Source: Telopea speciosissima
Lineage: Eukaryota > Streptophyta > Magnoliopsida > Proteales > Proteaceae
DNA: 64,000 nt
NCBI RefSeq assembly: GCF_018873765.1
Contig: NC_057920.1
Location: 14,273,307-14,337,306 of the forward strand
Direction of reading: 5' to 3'
Shown here piece after piece: positions 1 to 10,799 of the stretch (position 1 is its first letter; the number at the start of each line of letters is the position of its first letter). The notes under the pieces were generated by a model. That model saw only the letters and a list, made by a program, of their open reading frames with translations. It had not been told where the DNA came from and made no database searches. A program made the position numbers and the translations under genes.

Positions 1-554
1 AGACCCCAACGAGCCAGGCAACAGACCTAGCGGGAGGGCGCCTTGCAGATCGGCAACCCAGGCAAGATAGACGTCGACGATACAACAACCTGAACGGGCT
101 GTCGACAAGCAGGACTCCAGACAAGCAAGGGTAATGACTACTAGCACTTCGTGGGTTCGAACGAGGAGACCAAGCTCAAAACCCCAAAGAAGAAGGGAAG
201 AAAGACAAGGAGGAAGAAAGGAAAGGAGAGGAGTCGAAGAAGAAGGGGAAAGGAGGAAGAAAGGAAGGGCGAGAGGGGGGGGGGAGGAGAAAGAGAGAAG
301 GAGAAGGGGGGAAGAAGGGGGAGGAGCAGCCTGGCCGTGAGGCCGGGCTGCTCCTCTCTCTTCTATCGTTAGGTTTTCTGGGGAGAGAGGAACCCACAGG
401 CAGATTTGCACTATGGTGATTCTGGTTTAAACTGAGTTTCTGAAACCTAATCCTTTCAGCTTCCAGAAACCCATCACATTGTTTCAAAATGTCTTTCTTC
501 AAGGTTGTTCCAAGCTGGGCATGGTTGATATTTATGCTCCAGCTTGCGAGGGAG
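1..554 (+). mobile_element. Degenerate Copia-type retrotransposon 3' end
   Basis: No gene is supported here. Positions 150-330 are a long purine-rich (A/G) tract whose apparent reading frames are low complexity. Positions 321-336 and 341-356 form a hairpin with one mismatch. The last part (about 520-554) matches the usual end of plant Copia elements: a segment ending in GATATTTATGCTCCAGCTTG, then a purine-rich polypurine tract directly before TGTTAAG at 555, where the 3' LTR would begin. The pol coding part is not recognisable. Confidence 0.5.
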
Positions 555-760
555 TGTTAAGTAATACCGTAGGGATTTATTGTAATGTTGTTTCAGTTTC
601 AGAGGCTTATGAATAAATGTTTAAAGTCTAGGGAGCTCTTTGTAATTTTTATTACTTTCTTTCAGTTTCAGAGGCTTATGAACAAATGTTTAAAGTCTAG
701 GGAGCTCTTTGTAATTCTTATTACTTTCTTTCTTATAAATAAACAACTTTGCAGCCGATT
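555..760 (+). mobile_element. Start of a Copia 3' LTR
   Basis: The segment begins TGTTAAG directly after a polypurine tract and contains a TATAAATAA promoter-like box near 734-742. No TG...CA end or target duplication was found, so the right boundary is uncertain. It contains the 69-bp tandem duplication listed separately. Confidence 0.45.
591..728 (+). repeat. Tandem duplication, 69-bp unit, two copies
   Basis: Two adjacent 69-bp copies (591-659 and 660-728) differ at only a few positions. They lie inside the putative Copia LTR upstream of its TATA-like box, so they would be a duplicated U3 segment. Confidence 0.9.
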
Positions 761-1758
761 ACAGTAACATTTATTCTAATTGACCTGCTCTTCTCTTCTT
801 TTTCTCCTTTCTTCTTTCTTCTCTTTTTCTCTTGCACAGGTACTGGTTGTTCTAGTTCTGGTTCTGTCACAGCAGGCACATACCTGGACATAACATCTAC
901 CCCATATGTAGAGTCCCGCATCACCACACCTGTGGCAAGTGAGGTCCAAACAGCTACCATGTAAAAATCTAAAAGGTGAAGCAGATTTGCACTATATAAT
1001 GGAAAGCTACATAGTAGCATAAACACCACAGGCAGGTTTTACACAGACTGGATAGGATTTACTTGTGTGACACCACAAAATTCAGATACAAGGTAATGCC
1101 AAAGTATGGGATGCAGCATGGAATTGGATAGTTACAATTTAAATTATGACTATATAACTTATATGAAATTTACTCTTGTTTCACCTCAGCAAATTCCAGA
1201 TACATTATGACATGGCAAAACATGGGATACAACATTGAGATTGGATAGTCACAAATTTAAGTTTTCCTAAAGAACTCTAGTTACAAATATCATAAAACAA
1301 ATTCAATATGGAGTAGGAAGCCATGACAAAGTAAGATTTCAGGAAGCGAAGTTGTCATGGAGGATTACTTTGGACACAATTTGGAAAATACTTAAGACAT
1401 CCAAAACTACTATGACTAGGAGACAGAACAACTTCCTTCAGCACTTGAATTAATGGAAAGACTGGAAGAATAGAGGCAGTTAAAGCTCCATCTGTGTTTG
1501 TGTGTGTCTTATGATAGAAGTACCCTCTTTTTTTTTTTGGAGAATTTTTGGAATATATTATAGCTGATTGAGAAGCGATATGATAGGCCCAGAGCTCTTC
1601 TATGCTAATGAGATTCAATGTAGGTGTGATGCAATACGGGTTTCAAAAACCCTCGTCCAGATCTATTATGGGCCCACCCAATCAACAAGACTCCAATTTT
1701 TAAAAGGGGATGACAGTTTGGTAAATAACTAGAAATTTTAAGGAGCCACTAGGTAGAC
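761..1758. other. Intergenic stretch without recognised gene
   Basis: Nothing coding is supported. A pyrimidine-rich tract occupies 783-838 and a T-run 1529-1540. The words GCAGATTTGCACTAT and CACAGGCAG near 400-415 recur near 981-1035, which suggests the flanks of the Copia relic share repeat sequence. Confidence 0.5.
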
Positions 1759-2046
1759 TGTTAAAGATACATACCGTGGGATTGTATACTTGGCTAAGTA
1801 GTTTAGATTAGGCTCTTATTGTTTCCTATTCCTATTGTAATTAGATTCTAGGATTTGCTAGGTAACAGTTTTATTCCTATTGTGACTCTGTTTTTGGCTT
1901 TAATATAAATATTTACTGCTGGTATGATAGAACACAAGGTCCATTGTCCAGCTTCTCTTCTTCTCCCTCAATCTCTTTCTCTCTTCTCTCCTCTATTTCT
2001 GGGTTTGTCACACAAGCATACAATCTCACGGTATGTATCTTTAACA
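1759..2046 (+). mobile_element. Solo LTR (288 bp) with 5-bp target duplication
   Basis: The element starts TGTTAAAG and ends CTTTAACA, and is flanked on both sides by TAGAC (1754-1758 and 2047-2051). TG...CA ends with a 5-bp duplication are the signature of LTR-retrotransposon integration. A TATA-like AATATAAATATT lies near 1901-1912, followed by a CT-rich leader-like segment. The outermost 35 bp are inverted repeats (1759-1793 against 2012-2046, about 3 mismatches), far longer than the few bases usual for LTRs. A MITE is the alternative, but the 5-bp duplication and TG/CA ends favour a solo LTR or TRIM. Confidence 0.8.
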
Positions 2047-2051
2047 TAGAC

Positions 2052-2780
2052 TAAGAAGGGCAGGAACACAAACGGAATTAGTATTGAGGAGGAGGGGTAA
2101 GTAGCCAAGTAGGTACTAACATAAGGAGGGTAGAAATAGAATAAGGGATTAGGCACCCAATCAAGTTGGAATTTGAAATTAGGTTCGTGACTCTTCAAGT
2201 CTCTACTGGATGCAAGCAACAAGCAGCCCAGAAGATCCATCATAAAAGAAATAAAACGACTGAAACTACAACTGGTGGAGGAGGGGAACCTGATCTGAAA
2301 ATGATTCTGCCATTCACGAACACAACTAGATTTAGGGCTCCAATTCCACAGAGGTGACAACCTAGTGTAGGTATGTAAGGCCCAAGGTTTTTTGAGGCTG
2401 ATAGGGGAAGACCTTGGAGAGATCATTGTTTCTGTAACTGTACCCAGGATTAGCACCAGAACAGAGCATCAATATTAAGCGGGAAATAACATGAAGGAAC
2501 AAGAGAAAAAACAAGAAGAAAGGAAGGGAAAAGATAACGAAAGAAGAAATGGCAGTGGAAAAAGATGAGAGGAATATTACCTGTTAAAAAAAGGAGGACA
2601 AGACTGAGGAAAAGGAAAAAGCACGCTACACAGCCAACAACAGTACCACAGCCACAGTAACACAAACAGAGTATTCTCAATCAACTCTGCGTAGCAGTGA
2701 GTTTACAACCATATATATATATATATAAAGACTCCTATAAAATAGAAACTGACTCCAATAAGGAAACATAAAAACTAGAA
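2052..2780. other. Intergenic stretch without recognised gene
   Basis: No gene is supported. The stretch is partly purine-rich (2470-2620) and holds a short (AT)n run at about 2711-2727. Open frames on either strand are low complexity. Confidence 0.45.
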
Positions 2781-3180
2781 GGTACACTGTCAATAGAAGA
2801 GTATATGAATCAGTTCGATGCACTAATCTCTCGTAAGGGTATTGAAGAAGAAGACACTCAGTTGATTTTTCAATTCAATTCGGGATTGAAGCCGCAGATC
2901 AGAAAGGAGATTAATGTGCATGACATCTATGATCTACAAGAATGTTTTCTAAAGGCCTTGCGAGCAGAAGAAAACTTAAGGCCTCCTCCTAGACGGTCTG
3001 ATTCTTAAGCCAGGGAGAATTAGATGAACTTCCCAGCTGCTATAGTTACAGGTGGCCGACCTACTAACACCCTTATGGTTGCAGATCAAAGGGTAACGCA
3101 TCTATGATCAATGGCAATAATACAAACTGTTTCAGTTGCCAGGAGTATGGGCAAGTTGCTAAATTCTGCCCTATGTGACA
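2781..3180 (+). pseudogene. Gypsy-type gag fragment with broken zinc knuckle
   Basis: The frame from about 2784 encodes a piece of a Ty3/Gypsy gag domain: EEYMNQFDALISRKGIEEED, then LKPQIRKEI and the pattern YDLQECFLKALRAEE, typical of plant gag capsid C-terminal regions. After a stop at 3006-3008, codons near 3144-3176 encode a zinc-knuckle-like CFSCQEYGQVAKFC. The His of the CCHC motif is replaced by Gln (GQV where GHV is expected) and a stop follows at once. The gag is therefore dead. The LTR-like sequence at 3850-4275 probably belongs to the same element. The assignment rests on motif memory, not alignment. Confidence 0.7.
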
Positions 3181-3225
3181 GAACGTTAATGATGCAGTTG
3201 GCCAGCAATTAATGAGGATGATACA

Positions 3226-3564
3226 ATGGAGGTATATCATGGTTGTCCACTTGATGACGGACATGATGATAAAAATGATAATGATAAGGATGGTGAGGAG
3301 ACCCACGAAGTTAATATTATATGCCCGATTCCATTGGCTGAAACTGATGAGAAAGACAATTGTGAAGACATCAAGGAATTGATTACAGTTGAGGCTGAAG
3401 ATGTTGACGCAATGGTGGAAGAGGACAACGACGCAATTACGGGGCATTCTAGGGACATACAATTCACAACTGCTATAACTCATAAAGTTCAGCACATTGA
3501 GTTTGTGATCCCACCACAGTTATTTGAAGAGAAGGTTCCACAGCTTGAGAATTTTGTTCTTTAA
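3226..3564 (+). pseudogene. Acidic reading frame of Gypsy relic, 112 codons
   Basis: An open frame follows the broken zinc knuckle in another phase. It is very acidic at the N-terminus (a DDGHDDKNDNDKDGEE stretch) and ends FVIPPQLFEEKVPQLENFVL. No protease DTG motif is visible. Position suggests the gag-protease linker of the same retrotransposon, frameshifted from it. I do not recognise it as a host gene. Confidence 0.3.
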
Positions 3565-3849
3565 CATCTGTTAGCTACTGGAGCTCTGTTATGGACTGAA
3601 CCTGGATATACACCATGTGAAGTTGGTTCCTCAACTTTACAAAACTCGAGGTCAAGTTTCTTTCAAGCCAGAGAGAGTTGATGCAGATCAGCAAGGTACT
3701 CTAAGAAATACCAAAGAAGGAAGAATAACCAGAGTCAACTCAGCAACTCAACTCATTAACTCAACGAGTTAACTCAGTCATGAACTCGGTTGAGGTTCTG
3801 GTTCACCCACTTTTGGTTCAGAATTGAACCAGCAGCAGTAACATGGGAC

Positions 3850-4275
3850 ACTTTTTCAGTAGTTTGTCGGAGTTGTTATTCTTTTAAATAGTTATTTGTA
3901 TTAGTGGTAATAGAGTTCTTACTTTTTAGAAACTCTATCTTATCCTTTATCTTATTTATTACTTGTTAGAATTTAAGTCCAATAGGTCTTCCTTTAAGGT
4001 TGTAATATAGGAAGAGTTTGGCTGGTTTATTTCTTATTTTAACTCCTTGTTAGAGTCAACTATAACTCTCTTTTATCTCTTTTTATAAATAAAGGAATTT
4101 GAGGGGCTACAGCCTATTTGATTATTCAAAGAAGCCATGCTTTCATGGTTTCGTGGTGGTGATGCAGTTCTCCACTTGCTGTGGTGATTCAGTAGATTGG
4201 TTGGTGGTGATTCCCGGGTCATGTCCCTTCTCCTCTTATTCCTATTTTCTTTATTTTCCATCATTGTTTCAGGTT
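3850..4275 (+). mobile_element. LTR-like relic with TATA box
   Basis: An AT-rich block carries a TATAAATAAA box at 4085-4094. A leader-like segment follows (GGGGCTACAGCC then a block with repeated GTGGTGATTC words), as in Gypsy R-U5 regions. Exact ends and a target duplication were not found. Confidence 0.35.
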
Positions 4276-5094
4276 AGTGCATTCAAGTTCCTATATTATT
4301 TTACTCATTCCCTGCTTGCTGGAGTTTCTGCCACTACTATTCACCTGAGATATCAGATATAACCCCTGTTTCAGCAACCGGATTATCACCTAAGCAAACT
4401 CGTGGTTTCACTTTTAAATCCTGTTCACAATTGGGTTAATTCCAATTGACTTTTTACTTCCAGAAATCTTCAAGTTATACCCTTGATCTGAGATACCGTA
4501 CCTACTACTTGTTCTTAAATCTGATCTCAGATTCTGGTCTGTTGGTATGCAATAGAATTATTTGCTGCTTTGATTAATCTGGTTATACCTAACGTTCTGA
4601 GATCAGTCCATCTCAACTGATATCAGATCTCAGTTCTTTAGAGTTCTCAAGTGGGACTCTTCTGAAATTTGGAATACGATCGTTGGATTGATCCCATCTT
4701 TTGAAGTTCCGTTCTCCTAATAGGACAGAGTCATCCATTACACACTGGTGCACATCTTATATTCTGATCCTGGTTAATTAAATTTTCTTTGAATCTGGGA
4801 TCTTTCCCTAGTCTATGATCCTGTTGTTTTGTGGTTTTCTGAAACTTAATCCCTAGGTGGATTTAAACCAAATTATTTTCTTCTCGGCTTTCGATTTCTG
4901 TTTCTGTTCCTCTTTCTTCTCGTATTCTGAAACAACTCATATTTTGTTTCCTATTGCTGCCTTTTCTTTTTCTTTTTTTTAAATTCCCTTTCTTCTTCTT
5001 CTCTGTTTCATACTGCTGATTCTGTGGTTTACCGTTCATATTGCATTATAGACTAATATTGCATCTCATTATGGCATAAATAATACATAGCATG
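4276..5094. other. Intergenic stretch without recognised gene
   Basis: No coding support on either strand. The words ATCTGAGATA, GATCTCAG and TCTGATCTCAG recur several times between 4340 and 4640, a low-copy internal repetition typical of LTR leaders. Confidence 0.4.
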
Positions 5095-5185
5095 CATGCC
5101 TAGGGTGCCTAGGCATTGCTAGGCGGGTGTCTTGTTGCCTAGGCATCTGGCCACCACCTTGGGTCACCTTGAGAACCATGCTTCC
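5095..5185. repeat. Partial hAT-type MITE related to the one at 32294
   Basis: The segment has several TGCCTAGGC words and ends in TTGAGAACCATG, close to the TTGACAACTATG terminus of the complete element at 32294-32434. Only one terminus is recognisable. Confidence 0.45.
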
Positions 5186-5690
5186 CGTGCATTGCCAAGT
5201 GAGAAAAGGAAACGAATCCAAGAGGAAACTCTCATGAGAATAAGAGTGTCCAATTCAAGTTTAATTAAGCTTGAAAAAAAAAAAAGATACAAATACAAAT
5301 AAGGTTACCCATTGGTGATTTAACCCGCCTAGATAACCCAACTGCCGAAATTCAAACACTTTCCTAAATCAACATAAAAAGGAAGAAGAGTTGCAATTGA
5401 GGGCAAATCTATCACCATTCTATTAGAGAACAAAAAAGGAAAAGTTCAATCTATTGAGAAATATCAGAAAGATGGTAAAAGAAATATCAGCATCACACTT
5501 CACACCTCTACTAATTTAAGAGAACACAAGGATGGTATGACACCAAAATAACCAAAGTCTTCAGATATGTGGAAGAATGAAATGTAACTCTTCTATGAAT
5601 TAGAAGCCAGAGATATTTACAGAGAACATTTATGTCAAGTGAAAGTAGCATTGTTGCAGTATCGCTTAACTGGTTGGACCAGCATGATAG
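5186..5690. other. Intergenic stretch without recognised gene
   Basis: No gene is supported. An A-run lies at 5275-5284. The minus strand was searched for the missing cyclophilin exons without success. Confidence 0.4.
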
Positions 5691-5699
5691 GCTTTGGAG

Positions 5700-6060
5700 A
5701 TCCAAATTCCAAACCCAGGCAGAACCGGTCTAACCTAGGATTTTGGGCCAACAAGGGTTGGAAGTTTTATTTAGTAGTTTATTTATTTCAGTATTTTATT
5801 TGTTGACTACGTAGGTGTTGGATAGAGTTTAAGTTTGAGTTGCAAGTTATTTCAGTTTTGTAGTTAGAATAGGAGTTTTGTTATTTTCTTCTTTAAATAC
5901 TTGCATGTAACCCAACATCGAAAACAGTGAATTGAATAGAGGTTTATTAAGTTTACTCTGTGAGAGTGTGCTTGTGCGTGTGATTCCCCCTCTCTCCTAC
6001 AAGTCTGAGTTTCTTCTCAGATTGTCTTCTCTTCCCTACCGGCCTTCCAGCAAGCATGCT
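5700..6060 (+). mobile_element. LTR-like relic
   Basis: An AT-rich U3-like block is followed by a TTTAAATACTTGCATG promoter-like segment at about 5893-5908. A leader-like stretch full of TGAATTGAATAGAGG, TGTGTGATTCC and pyrimidine tracts comes next. This arrangement resembles plant Gypsy or Copia LTRs. No termini or target duplication were seen. Confidence 0.3.
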
Positions 6061-6334
6061 AGTGGCAACAAAATGGCGAATATGATGTTTCTACTTTCTC
6101 CCCCCCCCCCCTCTCTCTCCAGTGAATGAAATGTATTCCAAATTTCCATGACCAAAAGTACAATATTTTATGCCTCCAAAAGTAAGCCTAAGTGAACTGA
6201 AAATACTGGCAAAATCTTCCAACTGCATATTTTTAGTCATTCCAGCTCAATATAGCCTAGGAAAGAAAGACATGAAATGCAAATTAAATTCAAATAGCCG
6301 AAATAATAACCTGAAAAGCACATACCAGATCAAG

Positions 6335-6421
6335 AAAACTGTGTTGATATACATATACATTGTTGTGGCCCTTACTTAACAGCTTGAGCTTTTGGGAGCA
6401 GTTGCAATATGGTATCAGAGC
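6335..6421 (+). mobile_element. Copia LTR 3' end with primer-binding site
   Basis: TGGTATCAGAGC at 6410-6421 is the classic Copia primer-binding site, complementary to the 3' end of initiator tRNA-Met. The preceding 70 bp (TTGTGGCCCTTACTTAACAG and following) is the end of the LTR. It recurs at 6770-6840 without the primer site. The internal region after the site is not coding. Confidence 0.65.
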
Positions 6422-6769
6422 AAGTTTAACTCAGATCTCTTGTCTAGTTAAATCTGTTTTGAGAGCCCTTAAAGAGGTTTAATCTTCTTGGTTGCTTCTT
6501 TTCTTTTTTTTTTTTTTATGATCATGAGATCTGAGCATGAAGAATGAAGATTGATCTACACTTTGATCATAAGATCTCTCTTCTTCTTCTCCTTCTCCTT
6601 CTTGTCAGTTTCTTTTATTTATTTTGTCACATGGTATCTGTTGGAATAGGTAATCCAGAATACCTTGTGGTGTTGCCTACGTGTTGTGCCTCCTTGGTGC
6701 CACATGATGGTGTCCAGAGCCGTGTGTGGTGTTTGTGTGGGCATGCACATGCGTGGGGGGGGGGGGGGT

Positions 6770-6840
6770 ATTGTGTGTTGATATATTCTTGTGGCCCTTA
6801 CTTAACAGATCGAGGTTTTGGGATAAACGGTTGTAACACA
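6770..6840 (+). repeat. Second copy of the Copia LTR end
   Basis: It repeats the TTGTGGCCCTTACTTAACAG and GGTTTTGGGA blocks seen at 6355-6400, with the same spacing. A G-run of about 12 lies just upstream (6757-6768). No primer-binding site follows. Confidence 0.6.
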
Positions 6841-6913
6841 AACAAAAACTGAAATTTGGTTCAACCATATCAATCAAATTTAAAAACTTTTAAGAAAAGT
6901 AAATGCTCTGTAC

Positions 6914-8641
6914 CGATTCTCTGCCCATCAATATCAACATCCAAGAATACTCTGTGAGTAATTTCAGGCACCTCTTCCACTTTATCTTCAGCCTAAAAAT
7001 CAATGAAGAACTTTAATGTCTTTGGAGGTTGTATGTACATAGATAATAATGCTATATCAAAAACAAGCAAAATCAGTGATCAGTGCATAACCATGCAAGT
7101 TAACAAAAAGCAATTGCTTTTCCATGCGAAACATAAGAGTTTTCTCAAACATGGAGCTTTTAAGCATCGGAAATTGTGGCTATTAGATCAAAGAAGATAT
7201 TCCCACCAATGTAGGGATCAGAAATATGATAACAAAGAATGAAATCTTCAAAGTTTTCAAACTCAAACTTCACAACTATACATACATTTCCTTCTACAGA
7301 AATTTTCCAGAAGCCTTCAGTAGGAATACTACTCCACTAGACTCTTCTAGAATATATTACACTGGACACTATGACTAGGGACCATATATTGATGCAGGCT
7401 TCAGTGGCCAATAGGAGGCATTGGAAGAGGACCTGTGGCGGTTTGAAATCAACCTCTTTTGTAGGCCTAAGATTCTTAAAAACTGAACCAGTTTTTGGTT
7501 TGGTTTGAACCAATGGTGCAGTGGATAGGTCAAGTCTAATCGTGGGCTAGTTGTGAGTTTTTATTTTCTTTTGATGTTGGCAGCCTCCCAAATTCAGTTA
7601 AAGAAAACTTGTCGTCCATCACTCATATTGCATAAGTTTTAACTTCATTCCTTGTAATCCATCACTCATAGAAGTGATTTGATTCATATTGAATGAACTA
7701 AAAGAGCCAAGGCAGACCTACAATGACCATAGGAGAAGTGGTGAGGAAAGGCATGCATAGTTTCGGCCTTGAATCAAGTATGACCTCAAATTGAACTGAA
7801 TGGGTGACAAGGATCCATGTAGCCAACCCCATTTAATTGGGATAAGGCTTAGTTGTTGTTGTTTGTTCCTTGATTCTTCTTTACAAAAGGGTTTTCCAAA
7901 CACCACCAAAAAGTGAAATATAATATAAAATCTTTGCTCCGATCTATTGCTTGTTTCTTTATTTTTGTTGTGATCCAACTATTATTACCTTCAGCATGTT
8001 TCTTCTACAAACTGACCACCATTGTTCTGCAGAGTGCAGAGGTAAAATAAAGGCATAAAGGGGCAAAATTCTAACTTTGGAGCAACTAGGAACTTGACTA
8101 TATTGCTAAGGAATGACTTCTCCGTTGGCAGGTCTTGGATTTCAAAATCCGTATACTAATTTAAGCAACTAATCACTGCAAACATTTTACGCCGACACAA
8201 ATTTTGAAAAGAAAATGCTAGCATTTCAATATGCAAAAATCCAAGCATTGAATTCCGTAACATTCAAGATAAGACAGTTTCAATTCACAATGCCACCGAA
8301 GTCCGTCAAAACCACAATTAGATCATGGACAAAATAAATTTCAGTTTGAGGATCCAGATCTCCGTGTTAAACATTTCTGTGAGTAGATCCACATGAACTA
8401 AATAGGAAAGGAATAATTAAAATTTTCAAGATTTCCAGGGAACGAATATAATTACAAGCAAAATATAAAACAGTAAACTGGCAATTCTGCACTAGCTAGA
8501 AAAAAGTAAGAAAACAAAGAACAATCAAGAAAGAAGAAGTACCGGGCGAGAGGTCGAGAAAGCGAGATAAATGATGATAACCGCTACAAACAAGAAGACA
8601 TAGCACCTTGGATGAACGAAACGCGAGAAATCGCGACGCAT
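6914..8641 (-). CDS. CYP21-1: Cyclophilin (CYP21-1 type), first two exons only
   Basis: Exon 1 is 8641-8543 (33 codons) and exon 2 is 6992-6914 (26 codons plus one base), both on the minus strand. Exon 1 begins MRRDFSRFVHPRC and continues with a hydrophobic segment (VFLFVAVIIIYLAF), a signal or membrane anchor. After splicing (CCG/GTACTT donor, TTTTTAG acceptor, phase 0) exon 2 reads AEDKVEEVPEITHRVFLDVD then IDGQRIG. This matches the start of the CYP21-1 peptidyl-prolyl isomerase family, where the next exon should read RIVIGLYG. That exon and the rest of the catalytic domain are not found anywhere to the left edge, which is full of retrotransposon debris. Either intron 2 exceeds 6.9 kb or the gene is truncated. 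The start is supported by family resemblance and by the phase fit. An RTE LINE relic lies in intron 1. Confidence 0.75.
7695..7866 (+). mobile_element. RTE-type LINE 3' end with (TTG)n tail
   Basis: The translation contains GEVVRKGMHSFGLESSMTSN, a stop, then TEW..RIHVANPI, the C-terminal tail typical of plant RTE LINE polyproteins. The DNA ends GGGATAAGGCTTAG followed by TTG repeats, the usual 3' end. In-frame stops show it is dead. It lies in intron 1 of the cyclophilin gene, opposite strand. Confidence 0.75.
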
Positions 8642-8689
8642 TGTCGGCCGAATTTGTCTACTTCGCGTTCTCTTCTTCCTTGTTAAATA

Positions 8690-8830
8690 GTGTTATTTCT
8701 TCTATCCGCTCGCTGTTCATCTCTCTCTGTATTTCGAGAGCAAAACTGTCCGTCACTCAGTTGTGGTTTTCCCCTTTCTTTTTTTTTTTTGTGTTTTTTT
8801 CCATTGCTAATTGCTATTTCGACCATTAGA
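8690..8830. other. Cyclophilin 5' flank
   Basis: This is sequence upstream of the minus-strand cyclophilin start. It holds an A/T-rich run (8779-8808) and short CT-type stretches, and no clear TATA box. It probably contains the 5' UTR and core promoter. Confidence 0.3.
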
Positions 8831-9011
8831 AAAAAAAAATTTGCAATGGAGGCCTGGACTCTGAAGGGAGGCCCCGAAATCCCGAATTGAAAATTGAAAT
8901 ACCCATAAGATTTTTTTTAAAAGCCCATAAGTTATTATTAATAATGGAATTTAGGACAAGGACCGAGTTTCCTCTCGGATCCAGGGGTCCTCTAGGGGCG
9001 ATAATTTTCCC

Positions 9012-9185
9012 GGATCCAGATCCTCTATGGTGTGGTTGTCCATCCTGCCCGTGCTGTGTAGGGCCACGCGCAAAGACTGCCTTACCTCTGCCCGAGTGGG
9101 GATAAGATGGTCTTTACATGCGGTCTTGTGTCTACGTAACGCATCACAGCACAGGTAGGACGGGCAGCTAGAAGATTCAATTCCG
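9012..9185. mobile_element. MITE-like inverted repeat with shared core
   Basis: CATCCTGCCCGTGCTGTG at about 9041 is inverted at 9145-9167 (CACAGCACAGGTAGGACGGG). Between the arms lies GCCCGAGTGGGGATAAG followed by GATGGTC, a decayed form of the core shared by other MITEs in this window. Ends are approximate. Confidence 0.6.
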
Positions 9186-9228
9186 TTTCCTCCCTCAACT
9201 TTTTTAGGTCAATCATTTTTTTTGCAAT

Positions 9229-9400
9229 TTGGATCCTCTACTGCCCAGCAGGACCATGCTGCCCAGACACGGTGAGGCACACAATGACCGCCTCACCCCT
9301 GCCCGAGTATCTTGGCTGAGTGGGGGTAAGGCGGTCATTTCGCGCCTCACCGTGAGCAGTACGGTCCTACCGGGCAGCTCAACAGTAGAGGATCTGAATC
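9229..9400. mobile_element. MITE with long inverted repeats and shared core
   Basis: The left arm starts GGATCCTCTACTG; the right arm ends CAGTAGAGGATCTGAATCC, and the inner parts also pair (CACGGTGAGGC against GCCTCACCGTG). The loop holds GTGGGGGTAAGGCGGTCATT, the best-preserved example of the core shared by the MITE group. No clear target duplication was seen. Confidence 0.7.
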
Positions 9401-9881
9401 CTTTTTTTGGTTGGGTAAAAAATCATTATTATTTTTTGGTATTCTATGACCTTCCAATGGGCAGTTCCGGCTTTGATGAATTATTCTTCTTTCTTCATCT
9501 CCTCCACTGTTCTCAAAACCATATTTTGAGCTGTTCCTACTTTAGCCTCATCTTTAAGTTGAGCCATTGAAGAACCCACTGTGGCACCAAAGAATTCAAC
9601 GCAGACAGCATCGAATGAACTAAAAATCGACACCATGATTGAAAGTGGAAACAAAAGAAAATAAAAAAGGGGTGGGTTGCAGGAAGAAGAAGAAGGGTAA
9701 GTTTGTCATTTAATTTCATAAGTTTCAGTAGAATAACTCATAAAGGTAAAATGGACATTTCCATTTAAAGACTAACAGCGGACTAGCACCGTCAGGTTTC
9801 AGGGGGTGTCAAGTACTTGTTTGAAAAGTTGGGGATAGTAAGCAAAATGGTCATAATCTAGTCGATGTCCAAGTAATTTCC

Positions 9882-10075
9882 TCTTGAAAATACATATTCG
9901 ATCTGTGTTCGTGTTCGAATCTGTTTAAGGGTTTTCGAATCCGGAATTTTGGTTTCCGAAATTTATCTGAATCTGTCAAAAGATAATCGGATTCGAATAT
10001 TTCCATTTCGGACCAGATTGTATCTGTTTAATTTACTATCCGTAGTAAATTAAAAATCCATTTACATCCCTAGGC
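9882..10075. repeat. Dispersed element ending CCATTTACATCCCTAG
   Basis: The block is rich in ATTCGAATC-type words and ends CCATTTACATCCCTAG. It belongs to the same style of repeat as 41408-41560 and 41700-41840, which end GTGTAAACGGAT. Only the right end is clear. Confidence 0.45.
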
Positions 10076-10079
10076 CATT

Positions 10080-10790
10080 TAGTGACATGAGCCGTGTAGT
10101 CGAGGCGCGAAAAGCTTCTTGTAGAGTAGACCAGCATTCATGGCTAGTTTCTTTGTCTAACAGTACGAGAACGAGAGTCTCAAAGATAGACGACACAAGG
10201 AGACTCACAAGTTGGGAGTCCTGTTTATTCCAGACAACAACTTCAACAGGATTGGTGGGGCAAGGATTGGAGCCGTCCAGATAGCTGAATCAACCTTGGC
10301 CTTTTAAGAAAGGCACGACTTGCTTGCGCCAGATGAGATAATTTAAGAAACTCATTTTAATGGATACAAAGTGATTTGCAGATGGAAAGTGATTGGTGCA
10401 TGGGTGGTGGAGGATGATAAAAGTGGGGAAGCGGTGGAAGAAATAAGAGAAGATCCAATGGTCATTGGAGGAGGCACCAACTAGGGAAAAGATGAGTGAG
10501 ACACCACCACAGGAGAGGATCGCCAAGCTCATTGGAGCAGGAAAAAAAAAGGGCTTATAATACCATGTTTAAGTCATGAAAAATGTAATGTATTACTTAG
10601 AATTGACTCTACAGTGTAGAGTTATATATAATGGTTACAAGAGATACCTTAATCGGTTGACCACATGTGATATGGAAGATTACAAAGAGATTGAGGGAGA
10701 GAGATTGGGAATCCATATAAAAAACGAAACCTATACAAAATATGATTCTATAACTTATGTGTTACCCAATATGAGAAGATATCGATCTTG
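10080..10790 (-). mobile_element. Copia relic: LTR, primer site and gag start
   Basis: Read on the minus strand, 10790-10567 is AT-rich LTR-like sequence. A degenerate primer-binding site TGGTATTATAAGC lies at about 10566-10554, and a gag start follows from about 10532. The translation contains FPSANHFVSIKMSFLNYLIW then RKQVVPFLKGQG, the NYLxWRxQVxPxLxGQGL pattern of Copia gag N-termini. It then decays into several stops towards 10080. A dead 5' part of one element. Confidence 0.65.
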
Positions 10791-10799
10791 AGCGTCCAT

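Noticed and set aside
134-502. Long overlapping open frames on both strands
   Set aside because: They are produced by a purine-rich tract (Lys/Arg/Glu/Gly on one strand, Ser/Pro/Phe on the other) and have no domain.
7990-8037. Possible extra minus-strand cyclophilin exon (AACAATGGTGG...)
   Set aside because: In the phase set by exon 1 it has an internal stop, and joining exon 1 directly to 6992-6914 already gives a family-length N-terminus.
9229-9570. 113-codon plus-strand frame
   Set aside because: It lies across a MITE and its flank; the translation reflects the inverted repeats.
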